From positions 1 through 41,412 of IMG/VR virus record IMGVR_UViG_3300048444_000183: 41,412 nt of DNA; one strand, given 5' to 3'. This document shows, piece after piece, positions 30,661 to 38,784 of this stretch. This DNA is from a virus. A program made the position numbers and the translations under genes. Every line of letters begins with the position of its first letter. Within the stretch, counting starts at the first letter, position 1. The notes beneath the pieces were generated by a model. It was given only the letters and a program-made list of their open reading frames with translations, had not been told where the DNA came from and did no database searches.

Positions 30661-31701
30661 ATGGCTGACGCTGATCTCAAACGAGTAGGTCAAATTAAGG
30701 GCACCGGTGGTTCATGGACTGCCGGTGCTACTGCTCAGGACGGCTACCGCGCTTTGTTCCTGAAGCTGGGCTCCGCGGAGGTGCTTTCTGCCTTCGAGGA
30801 GTATTGCGTTTTCAAGGGCAAGACCAAGGAGCGCAACATCCGGGGCGGCAAGTCAATGGCCTTCCCGATCACCGGTAAGCAGGAGGCTGCGTATCACCAG
30901 CCCGGGACCGAACTGACAGGTGGCACAAACGACCCGTCAGATCTGAACGAGCGGGTGCTCACCCTCGATTCCTTGATGGTGGCTGACGCAGCGATTGCCG
31001 AGGTCGACGAGCTGATGGCCTACTGGCCAGCCAGGCAGGAGATAACGCGCGAATTGGGAAGGGCTCTTGCCTATGAGTACGACAAGCGTGTCGCTCGCAT
31101 CATCTACGCCGCTGCTGCCAACAGCACCGAGCCTCTGGCTAAGGCCATCAACACCGGCCGTACTGGCGCTCAGGTCACTCTGGGCACCGACTACACCGCT
31201 GCTGACGCCACCCGCCAGGCCAAGGGTGATGCCCTGGTGAACAGCATCTTCGACGCTCGCATTGCGATGGAGAAGAAGGATGTCCCCACGGACAACCTCT
31301 ATGCAGTCTTCGGACCTGAGGACTACTACGCCATCACCATGTCGTCGCGTGCCATCAACACCGACTTCAACGGTGGCAATGGTTCCAACGGCACCATCGC
31401 CGATGGCCGCACCATGCAGGTCGCTGGTATCCCCATCTTCTCCAGCAACCACGTCACCCAGGACGCCTACAGCCTGGTTGCTGGTGACTGCAACGGTGAG
31501 TACGCCCAGGATCTCAGCAACAACAAGGGCCTTGTGTTCCACAAGGACTGCGCAGGCGTTCTGACCCTGCTGTCCCCTGCACTGCAGGTGACCAGCGGCG
31601 ACTGGAATGTTTCTCACCAGTCCACCCTGATGGTTGCTCGTCAGAGCATCGGCATGGGTGTGCTGCGTGCTGAGTGTGCTGTTTCTATCGGCACCGCCTG
31701 A
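30661..31701 (+). CDS. major capsid protein (T7 gp10-like)
   Basis: 346 residues (T7 gp10A has 344). HK97-fold capsid family: KGKTKERNIRGGKSMAFPIT near residue 50, HQPGTELTGG, then VADAAIAEVDELMAYWPARQ, and the C-terminal ASQ-type VARQSIGMGVLRAECAVSI. It forms the icosahedral shell. Codon choice is strongly biased toward C-ending codons, as expected for the most expressed gene. It is flanked by a promoter motif and a strong terminator, as in T7. No clear frameshift site for a longer 10B form was seen. Confidence 0.95.
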   Translation: MADADLKRVGQIKGTGGSWTAGATAQDGYRALFLKLGSAEVLSAFEEYCVFKGKTKERNIRGGKSMAFPITGKQEAAYHQPGTELTGGTNDPSDLNERVLTLDSLMVADAAIAEVDELMAYWPARQEITRELGRALAYEYDKRVARIIYAAAANSTEPLAKAINTGRTGAQVTLGTDYTAADATRQAKGDALVNSIFDARIAMEKKDVPTDNLYAVFGPEDYYAITMSSRAINTDFNGGNGSNGTIADGRTMQVAGIPIFSSNHVTQDAYSLVAGDCNGEYAQDLSNNKGLVFHKDCAGVLTLLSPALQVTSGDWNVSHQSTLMVARQSIGMGVLRAECAVSIGTA

Positions 31702-31727
31702 TTGCTACTTTCAAGAAGCATGAGCGA

Positions 31728-31761
31728 GGGGGCTGGGTCTTCGGACCTGGCCCCTTTTTTT
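31728..31761 (+). terminator. Rho-independent terminator after capsid gene
   Basis: GGGGC and GCCCC, then GGTC and GACC with a TTCG tetraloop, separated by a small symmetric internal loop, followed by seven T. The position 26 bp after the capsid stop corresponds to T7 Tphi. It limits read-through into tail genes, which have their own motif at 31784. Confidence 0.88.
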
Positions 31762-31783
31762 GTGAGCTTTACCATTAGGACAT

Positions 31784-31793
31784 CACCTGTGCA
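31784..31793 (+). promoter_or_regulatory. candidate phage promoter motif (CACCTGTGCA)
   Basis: Exact motif 8 bases before the tail-tube gene ATG and just after the capsid terminator. That is where a restart of transcription would be useful. Confidence 0.55.
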
Positions 31794-31801
31794 GATGACA
31801 G

Positions 31802-32464
31802 ATGGCGAACACCCAGCAGGCGGCGACTCCGGGGCGGACGACGCTGCTGGACGCCGTCAATGTCTTGCTCACCAATATCGGCGAGATGCCGGTGGATTCG
31901 CTGGAGAACCAGCAGATTCAAGATGCGCGAGTCGCAGAGCGAACGCTGCTCGAATTTGCCAAGGAAGGGCAGAGCCGTGGTTGGTCATGGAACACAGAGC
32001 AGGCTTATCCGTTTGACGTTGACTCTGGAACTGGTGAAGTAAAGGTCCCCACTTCAGTGGTGAAGTGGAATGTCGACCCTTACCAACTTGACGGGCGTTT
32101 CATCCTGAGGGGCACAAGGGTTTACGACAAGAAGAACAGAACGTTTCAGATCGACCCAGTCAATGCGCCCATTCAGGCAGATGTGATTTGGCTGCTGTCG
32201 TGGGACGAAAGCCCTGAGGCATTTAACAGGTGGACAACAATCCGTTCGGCGCGAGTGTTTTCCTCGCGAATGCTCGGCGCTGACTCGCTGGTTAATTACA
32301 CCGCAATTGATGAGCAAGCCGCGCTGGCTGAATTGATGAGGGTTGAGTACGGACAGTCACAGCCAAATTCGCTGACGGGCGGGCCGTTCTCTGTCCCGAT
32401 GCCTACCTACAGCGCAGAGTCCGGTCTGCGCCGCGGAATGTTCGGAGGTGCCCGAATTGGCTGA
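31802..32464 (+). CDS. tail tubular protein A (T7 gp11-like)
   Basis: 220 residues (T7 gp11 has 196). TLLDAVNVLLTNIGEMPVDS start, RGWSWNTEQAYPFD and VKWNVDPYQLDGRFILRGTR are typical of the gp11 family of gatekeeper proteins, which form the ring between portal and nozzle. Terminator and promoter motif lie directly upstream. The end overlaps the tail tube B gene by 8-17 bp, depending on the start used there. Confidence 0.9.
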   Translation: MANTQQAATPGRTTLLDAVNVLLTNIGEMPVDSLENQQIQDARVAERTLLEFAKEGQSRGWSWNTEQAYPFDVDSGTGEVKVPTSVVKWNVDPYQLDGRFILRGTRVYDKKNRTFQIDPVNAPIQADVIWLLSWDESPEAFNRWTTIRSARVFSSRMLGADSLVNYTAIDEQAALAELMRVEYGQSQPNSLTGGPFSVPMPTYSAESGLRRGMFGGARIG

Positions 32465-35015
32465 TCTTGTTTCTTATGCAATCCCCAACCTGATCCAGGG
32501 GATAAGCCAGCAACCTGATGCGCAGCGTGACCCATCGCAGGGCGCAATTCAGATCAATGGCGTGTCTTCCATCGCTGAGGGTTTGCGGAAGCGTGACTTC
32601 ACGCGAACCATTGCCAAAGTCAGCTCCACCCCTTTTGGGGATGCTTTCATCCATTCGATCCTGCGGGATCAGAGTGAAGAGTATCTCTCTGTAATCACGA
32701 AGACTGGAATCAAGGTTTTCGGGCTGGATGGGACTGAGTACACAGTCAATACCAGCGCCTCCAGCTACAGCTACTTGAGCAGCGTCACTGACGCTCGTTC
32801 GCAGATTCGTGCGGTCACGGTTGCTGACTACACCTTCATCTGCAACCTGAACACACCCACGGCGATGAGTTCGGACTTGGCACCAGCCAATTCTCGTCCT
32901 GCTGCGCATGAGTGTTTGATCTGGGTGCGGGCCGCTAACTACGGCCAGAAATACATCGTGAATGTCAACGGGAACAACGTTGAGGTCACGACACCAGTCG
33001 CGCCAGTCATTAGCGACGGCACCACGATTACGGAGAACCGGATCAGTTCAGAGGAGATTGCTGAGGCGATCATCGTTGGCCTTGGTGGCACAGGCCTGAC
33101 GATGAATGCCGTTGGCTCTGTCATCTGGCTCAGAGGCAATAGCCCTATCTCGGTTGAGGTTTCAGACGCAAGATCTAACGCTGACATCACTGCAATCCTG
33201 GGCTCAGTCCAGGCATTTACTGAGCTGCCAACGATTGCCCCAGTTGGCTATCAAGTCGAGATCACTGGAGACCCTGGCAATAACTTCGACAATTACTACG
33301 TCGAGTTTGAGCCGCGTGGTGCTGATGTCAAAAACCCAAACGGCGAGTTCAATGAAGGCGCTTGGTTAGAGACGGTTAGCCCTGGAGTTGAGTACAAGGT
33401 CAACCCCGCCACCATGCCGCACCTGTTGGTGCGCACTAGCGGCAGCGAGTTCTATTTCGGCCCTGCAGATGGTGCGGCCGTTTCTGGAGTGCCTGGTGGG
33501 CTGCCGTCATGGGGGCAGAGGACATGCGGCGATTACGAGACCGCACCTGACCCCAGCTTTATTGGCTACCCGATCAACGACGTTTTCATCTACAAAAATC
33601 GACTTGGCCTTTTAGCGGATGAAAACATCATCCTCAGCCAGACCAGGAAGTTCTTCGACTTCTTCCCTGAGACGACAACGACAATCCTTGACACGGACCC
33701 GATTGATCTTGTCGCCAGCAACAACAAGGTCTCGGTCCTGCGTTTTGCAGTTCCATATCAAGACGAGCTGATCCTTTTCTCGGCTCAGTACCAATTCAGG
33801 TTCAACGCTGCGGAGACGGTGTTGACGCCAAAGACAGCGCAGCTGACTGTGCTGACGCAGTTTGAGGTCGACACCAACGTCAGGCCCCAGCAGGCCGGCG
33901 GTGGAATCATCTTCGCTCAGCAGAACGGTGAGTGGACTCAGATGCGTGAGTTCAGTGTCCGTGGCGCAGGAACTGCTTTAACTGCTGATGCCGCTGATCT
34001 GACCGGGTACGTCTCCAGCTACATCCCGTCTCAGATTTTCAAGATGACTGTGAACGACACCGGTAACGCGGTGTTCGCGATCAGCGGGCGTCACACGGCA
34101 GGTCCCGGCGGGATCAACTACCAAAACCGGATCTACACCTACAAGTATTTCTATCGGAACCAAGGCGGCGGGGTTGAGCGTGCTCAGTCCAGCTGGAGTC
34201 ATTTCGAGATGACAGGGGCCGATGCAATCCTCCAGGTGCTTTGTGTCCAGGAAGAGCTGTACCTGTTGACGCAGTACGGCGACGACGTGTTCCTCGAACG
34301 CATGTCAGTGAAGGACAGGCAGGAGGAAACGGACGGATTCGCCCCTTATGCCTTGCTGCTTGATCGTCGCGTCACCAGCACAACGGCGACACCAGCGGCC
34401 TTGCGGATTGGGGCGCCCACCTACGACGAATACACCAAGCAGTCGACCTTCACCGTCCCCTACGAGATGAAGGCGACAACGCAGATCTGGTCAATGTGGG
34501 ACATGGCCAGCCCCGCAAGCACCGGCCCTGTGTTGGTTGGCGAGGCCAGCAGTGGCACCACGATCGTTGCCCGTGGTGACTGGCGAAACGTTGATGTGAT
34601 GTGCGGTGAGCCGTATGAGTTCCGGTATCGGTTCACCAAGTTCAAGATGACCCGCGAGATCGGCGGGGGTAAAGCCGCGGCCAACGCAGTGCGAACGCAG
34701 ATCCGTACAGCAAAGCTTCGTTATCACGAAGCTGGCTATTTCGAGGTCCACGTCCTTCCTGAGTTCAGGGAAGGTGGCGTCTACACCTACGACGGCACAA
34801 TCTCTGCCGTGCGGAATGCTGCGATCGGCAAGCCGCCAATGAGTGAGTTCAACGCTGACAGCGTTCGCTTTTTCGAGGGGGTGTTTAGCGTCCCGATTTA
34901 CGGGCAAGGCGAGCAGATACTTGTTGAGATAAGGAGCAGCAAGCCCATCCCTTGCAAGTTCTCGACTTGCGAATGGATTGCACTTGTGACGACAAGAGCG
35001 AGGTCAATGCAATGA
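32457..35015 (+). CDS. tail tubular protein B (T7 gp12-like nozzle)
   Basis: About 852 residues (T7 gp12 has 794). The start shows the family signature of ISQQPDAQRDPSQG and NGVSSIAEGLRKR. A long beta-rich body follows, typical of the hexameric nozzle that carries the fibres and opens to eject DNA. I prefer the TTG at 32457, giving MADLVSYAIPNLIQG, because GGAGG ends 8 bases before it. The GTG at 32448 overlaps that same ribosome site. It overlaps both neighbours. Confidence 0.9.
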   Translation: MADLVSYAIPNLIQGISQQPDAQRDPSQGAIQINGVSSIAEGLRKRDFTRTIAKVSSTPFGDAFIHSILRDQSEEYLSVITKTGIKVFGLDGTEYTVNTSASSYSYLSSVTDARSQIRAVTVADYTFICNLNTPTAMSSDLAPANSRPAAHECLIWVRAANYGQKYIVNVNGNNVEVTTPVAPVISDGTTITENRISSEEIAEAIIVGLGGTGLTMNAVGSVIWLRGNSPISVEVSDARSNADITAILGSVQAFTELPTIAPVGYQVEITGDPGNNFDNYYVEFEPRGADVKNPNGEFNEGAWLETVSPGVEYKVNPATMPHLLVRTSGSEFYFGPADGAAVSGVPGGLPSWGQRTCGDYETAPDPSFIGYPINDVFIYKNRLGLLADENIILSQTRKFFDFFPETTTTILDTDPIDLVASNNKVSVLRFAVPYQDELILFSAQYQFRFNAAETVLTPKTAQLTVLTQFEVDTNVRPQQAGGGIIFAQQNGEWTQMREFSVRGAGTALTADAADLTGYVSSYIPSQIFKMTVNDTGNAVFAISGRHTAGPGGINYQNRIYTYKYFYRNQGGGVERAQSSWSHFEMTGADAILQVLCVQEELYLLTQYGDDVFLERMSVKDRQEETDGFAPYALLLDRRVTSTTATPAALRIGAPTYDEYTKQSTFTVPYEMKATTQIWSMWDMASPASTGPVLVGEASSGTTIVARGDWRNVDVMCGEPYEFRYRFTKFKMTREIGGGKAAANAVRTQIRTAKLRYHEAGYFEVHVLPEFREGGVYTYDGTISAVRNAAIGKPPMSEFNADSVRFFEGVFSVPIYGQGEQILVEIRSSKPIPCKFSTCEWIALVTTRARSMQ

Positions 35016-35458
35016 AGTGGGGCAGGCCGACAGAAGAAAAGGTGATTTCGATCGCTCGGAATCTCCGAGAGGCTGATCGAATCGAGGTTTGGCTTAGCCA
35101 CCAGACCGATCCGCTGGAGGCGGTGGTGGGCAGTTGGGAGTCCAGCGACATCTGCCGGTGCATTGAGACGGACGCTGGCGAGCCTGTGGGCCTCACCGGG
35201 TTGAACGGGGACCGGATTTGGATGCTGGGAACCGATGAATTGACCGCGACAAGGCGCCGACGTTTGCAATTGTGCAATGAAGGGCGAGGATGGGTTCAGC
35301 ACTGTCTGGATGTTGCTGGGATGCCCATCGGCAATGACGTTTATTCCAAGAACACAGAGAGCATCCGGTGGCTAAAACATCTGGGTTTCACTGTTGCCGA
35401 CCCCAGGCCAATGGGTCATTCAGCCGCTTTGTTCTGTGAGTTCTGGAGGGCTGCCTGA
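35012..35458 (+). CDS. internal virion / assembly protein (T7 gp13-like)
   Basis: 148 residues (T7 gp13 has 138). ATRRRRLQLCNEGRGWVQHC and VYSKNTESIRWLKHLGFTVA show the GNAT-like fold seen in gp13 homologues, with the N-I-x-FL-x-xGF ending. The start is the ATG overlapping the gp12 stop (ATGA); an upstream in-frame ATG is rejected. T7 gp13 is needed for particle maturation. Position between the gp12 and gp14 genes supports the call. Confidence 0.82.
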   Translation: MKWGRPTEEKVISIARNLREADRIEVWLSHQTDPLEAVVGSWESSDICRCIETDAGEPVGLTGLNGDRIWMLGTDELTATRRRRLQLCNEGRGWVQHCLDVAGMPIGNDVYSKNTESIRWLKHLGFTVADPRPMGHSAALFCEFWRAA

Positions 35459-36360
35459 TGGAACCGTTCACCATGGCTCTCATCGCTGGGGGCATTAACG
35501 CGACTACTGGTGCTCTCGGTGCATTTGGCAAGAACGCTGCTGCCCGGCAGAAGTACGCCGATGACCTTGCGTTTCAGCAAGCGAACAACCGTTTCTCGTC
35601 ATGGCAGGCAGGCTTAAACGCTCGCGTGGCGGATGCCAACGCTCAGTACAAGTATTGGGAGAGCACTTTTAATTACAACCAGGGGAAGGCTTTCGCGAAT
35701 TCGCAACGCAACGTCGAGTTCCTGAAAGAAGCCGAGCAGGCCCGCGTGGTGTTTGAGACGCGAGCCAACGCTGGCGCCGCGTATGTAAGCGACTCCTCTG
35801 CCATCTCTGATGGCTACATGGAGGCGGAGATGGCCGCGGCAGTTGCGCAGCAGCAATACACCTGGCGGGCGATGCAGGCCCGGTCTTCGGTGCAAGCGCT
35901 GAACGTCGAAGGCAACAGCGTTGACCGGATGGTGAATAACTACGCCATGCAGCTGGGCGATCAGATGACGCTGGAGTCGATCAACAAAGGGATTCGAGAC
36001 CGGCAGTACACACGGGCGCAGGCAGGTGCGGTGACGCAGTACCTGAGCCGATACAACAGCCAGGACTTCTACAACCCCACGGAAGTTCTGGATCCGATCA
36101 AGCCGTTCCCGCCGTTGCCGACGATGATCTCGCCGCCACCGCCGAGCAGGGTAGGCGCACCGCCAAGCCAAGCAGCGTTCTTGACCAACCTTGGCACTGC
36201 TGCCCTGGGTGGTATCGCGACAGGGTTCTCTACTTACGGCTCGATGAATGCGCTCAAGACGCCATCGGCTGGTTCTGGTCCTGGCACGCCAGGGTCCGGC
36301 ATTGGTGGTGCTGGTGGCGCAGCACTCCTGACTCAAATCCAGTCCTACCTGGGAGATTGA
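35458..36360 (+). CDS. internal core protein (T7 gp14-like)
   Basis: 300 residues. A hydrophobic N-terminal segment (MALIAGGINATTGALGAFG) is followed by a long helical region rich in Gln, Ala, Asn and Tyr with RNVEFLKEAEQARVVFETRA. Then come a proline-rich stretch (about 210-240) and a Gly/Ala-rich C terminus. T7 gp14 (196 residues) is ejected and forms a pore in the outer membrane. Gene order and composition support the call. It shares one base with the gp13-like stop. Confidence 0.82.
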   Translation: MEPFTMALIAGGINATTGALGAFGKNAAARQKYADDLAFQQANNRFSSWQAGLNARVADANAQYKYWESTFNYNQGKAFANSQRNVEFLKEAEQARVVFETRANAGAAYVSDSSAISDGYMEAEMAAAVAQQQYTWRAMQARSSVQALNVEGNSVDRMVNNYAMQLGDQMTLESINKGIRDRQYTRAQAGAVTQYLSRYNSQDFYNPTEVLDPIKPFPPLPTMISPPPPSRVGAPPSQAAFLTNLGTAALGGIATGFSTYGSMNALKTPSAGSGPGTPGSGIGGAGGAALLTQIQSYLGD

Positions 36361-36366
36361 TGAGCC

Positions 36367-38781
36367 ATGGCACAACGTCTTTTTAATGGTTCGATTCAGC
36401 CTCAAGCCCGCCCGCTGAATGCCTTTGTTCAGCCTGGGCAAAGCAACATTGCTGGCCCAACGCAGCAGTCGCAGGTCCAGATTGGCCGGGGGATTGTCAC
36501 CCAGCAGCAAGCCGGCACCAGCAGCGTTGCTGGTTTCAACCAGTGGGAACAGCTGACATCTGCACTGAAGCCATTCAGTAAGCAGCTGGATGGCGCTGTC
36601 AAGAAAGGGTTCCGTCAGTACGCCATCAACAACATTGAGGATGGCTATTACGACGAGCTGAAGAATGAACAGCTCAGGGCAAAGCTGCAGATGCAGCAGA
36701 ACCAAGAGGCTGGTGCAGCAGACGCAGCGGAGACGATTACTGCGCTAGGGAAGGTTGACCCGATTGGCGCAACGCTTGCCAAGGAAGCAAACCCCTGGAA
36801 GCTGATTGGCCGCAAGCGTGCATTGGCACAGCTTGCTGCTGGCGAAGTCTCTGCACGGTTCAATGCAGAGCTGGCTCAGAACGCAGGGATGCTGGCCACG
36901 ATGGCGCCCGGCAGCCCCGAGCTGATGCAGCGCAAGGCAGAGCTGACGCAAGGCGTCCTCTCTGACTTTGGCCTTTCTGGCGATGAACTTGAGTCTTCTT
37001 ATTACGTCTCTCCGCAGATCAACAAGAGCTGGGACAAGTTCACCCAGAAGCAGAGTGAGCTGTATTCAGCTGAGGTTTATCGCAGTTCGACCGCACTGAC
37101 TGGTGCAGCAGTCAAGACAGCTTTGAGTTCGCTTCTTACTGAAGGCGTGTTGCTGCAAACTGGTGAGCGGGTGATGCCTGGCGACCCACGTTTTGGGAAC
37201 TATGCAGGCATCAAACTGACGCAGGAGATTGACAAGGGTGTGTCACTGCTTGGCGGTGACGATAAGACCAAGGCACTGCAATCCATACGAGAAAACCTTG
37301 GCTTGCTTTACAACTCCAATACACCTGGAGCGACGACCGCAATTGACAATATCCGCCTTGGCAGTGTCAACCTGCCGATGGATAAACGTCCACGGTGGAT
37401 TGATGCCAATCCGTTTGAACTGCAGGATTACAGCAACAAGGCGCTGACGCTAAGGAGTGACGCTTACGAGGCACAGCAGCAATCAATCAAAGACAGTGCC
37501 GAACAGCGGTGGAACCAGACGATGTCTGGCCTGCAGGTGGATAGCCCTGAGTACCAAGACGCGCTGAAACAACGTGAGGCGGAGCTTGAAGCCGAAAACT
37601 ATCGAGACACCGCAGGGTTTATTCGTGAGCGCATCGCTGATGACCGGGCTGTTGCTGAAGGTAACGGCGGTGCCAACCCGATGTCCTTCGAGGAGAAGGC
37701 ATTGTTTGAAGAAGCGCTGAACAACCTGACGCCAGGAGATGTTCAGTCGGCAGACATGATGAACACTGTTAATTCACTGGCCCGTCAGGCTGCAATGCGT
37801 GAGCCGACCGAAGAACTAAGAGAGAAAGCATATAAGGAATACATCGGAATTATTAACAAGAAGCGGGAGCAATTTGCAGGGCTGCCTAAGAACTCAGCGA
37901 TGCGTTCTGCAATCAACAATCAAGTCAAAGAGGACCTGGCTGACCCGTCAATCGCTGGGCTTAAGGGCGCAACAGGGTTCCAGAACGGGACATTTTTCAA
38001 CCGTAACGGCGCTGCACCAACACAGTCAGAGCAGCGTTACCGGGCGTTTGGCAACACGGTGAACAGGCTCCACACCCAGGAGTACATGAAGCGCCTCAAT
38101 GAATGGCGGGGCAAGAACCCTGGGATGCGGGTTGACCCTGGGACTGAGGCGCAGATCATCTCGGACTCTGCCGAGGCGGTGCGCAAGTCGGAGGCATTCA
38201 AAAAGGCCAAAGACAAAGCGCTGCAGCAGGGTGAATCAACTCCACCGCCGCAGGTCAATCAGGACCCAAAGACTGGCCCAGTGCCCAAGGCTGCGGCCGG
38301 CAGTGTGACCCCAGAGCAAGCCAGCTCTTACGTCGACAAGCCGGTGATGAACGCCAGGTGGGTGCGCAGTGAGCTGAGTTCAATCCGCGGGGGCACGGTG
38401 GCTGGCAGCACAGAGCTGAAAGGGCTGGCGAAGGCTGCTGGAGTTAAGCCGCATCGTTACCTGCTTGAGCAGCTGAAGTTCTACGGGCCAACGCTGGACC
38501 CGACTGGCGCGTACCGGGGCTGGCTTGAGAAGTCACTGCAGCAGCAGAAAACAAACAGCACTCCGGCCGCGACGTATGGCGATCAGTCGTCTACGTCACG
38601 GTCGCCTGGCGCATGGCTGAACCAGTTGGTGATGCCAGTGGAGATCAGCCGCTTGCCGGGTGGTGAGCAGGGCCCAGCCCAAGGTCCATACACCCCAGTG
38701 CAACGCTTCCCCGGCATGGGCTGGGGGCCTGACGGCAGAGAACCGGCACCCAACTTCCAGACCCCTATTCCGCAGGCCTGA
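36367..38781 (+). CDS. internal core protein (T7 gp15-like)
   Basis: 804 residues (T7 gp15 has 747). Mostly helical, charged, without membrane segments. FNQWEQLTSALKPFSKQLDG near residue 55 and EAEQ-type helices fit the ejection proteins that line the periplasmic tunnel. The C terminus (from about residue 630) is proline- and glutamine-rich with a Y-L-LEQLKFYGP segment. Called by position and size. Confidence 0.8.
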   Translation: MAQRLFNGSIQPQARPLNAFVQPGQSNIAGPTQQSQVQIGRGIVTQQQAGTSSVAGFNQWEQLTSALKPFSKQLDGAVKKGFRQYAINNIEDGYYDELKNEQLRAKLQMQQNQEAGAADAAETITALGKVDPIGATLAKEANPWKLIGRKRALAQLAAGEVSARFNAELAQNAGMLATMAPGSPELMQRKAELTQGVLSDFGLSGDELESSYYVSPQINKSWDKFTQKQSELYSAEVYRSSTALTGAAVKTALSSLLTEGVLLQTGERVMPGDPRFGNYAGIKLTQEIDKGVSLLGGDDKTKALQSIRENLGLLYNSNTPGATTAIDNIRLGSVNLPMDKRPRWIDANPFELQDYSNKALTLRSDAYEAQQQSIKDSAEQRWNQTMSGLQVDSPEYQDALKQREAELEAENYRDTAGFIRERIADDRAVAEGNGGANPMSFEEKALFEEALNNLTPGDVQSADMMNTVNSLARQAAMREPTEELREKAYKEYIGIINKKREQFAGLPKNSAMRSAINNQVKEDLADPSIAGLKGATGFQNGTFFNRNGAAPTQSEQRYRAFGNTVNRLHTQEYMKRLNEWRGKNPGMRVDPGTEAQIISDSAEAVRKSEAFKKAKDKALQQGESTPPPQVNQDPKTGPVPKAAAGSVTPEQASSYVDKPVMNARWVRSELSSIRGGTVAGSTELKGLAKAAGVKPHRYLLEQLKFYGPTLDPTGAYRGWLEKSLQQQKTNSTPAATYGDQSSTSRSPGAWLNQLVMPVEISRLPGGEQGPAQGPYTPVQRFPGMGWGPDGREPAPNFQTPIPQA

Positions 38782-38784
38782 TCC

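Noticed and set aside
35614-36705. 363-codon minus-strand ORF opposite the gp14- and gp15-like genes
   Set aside because: It is antisense to two well-supported genes, and its Arg/His/Leu-rich composition is typical of a shadow frame in GC-rich DNA.
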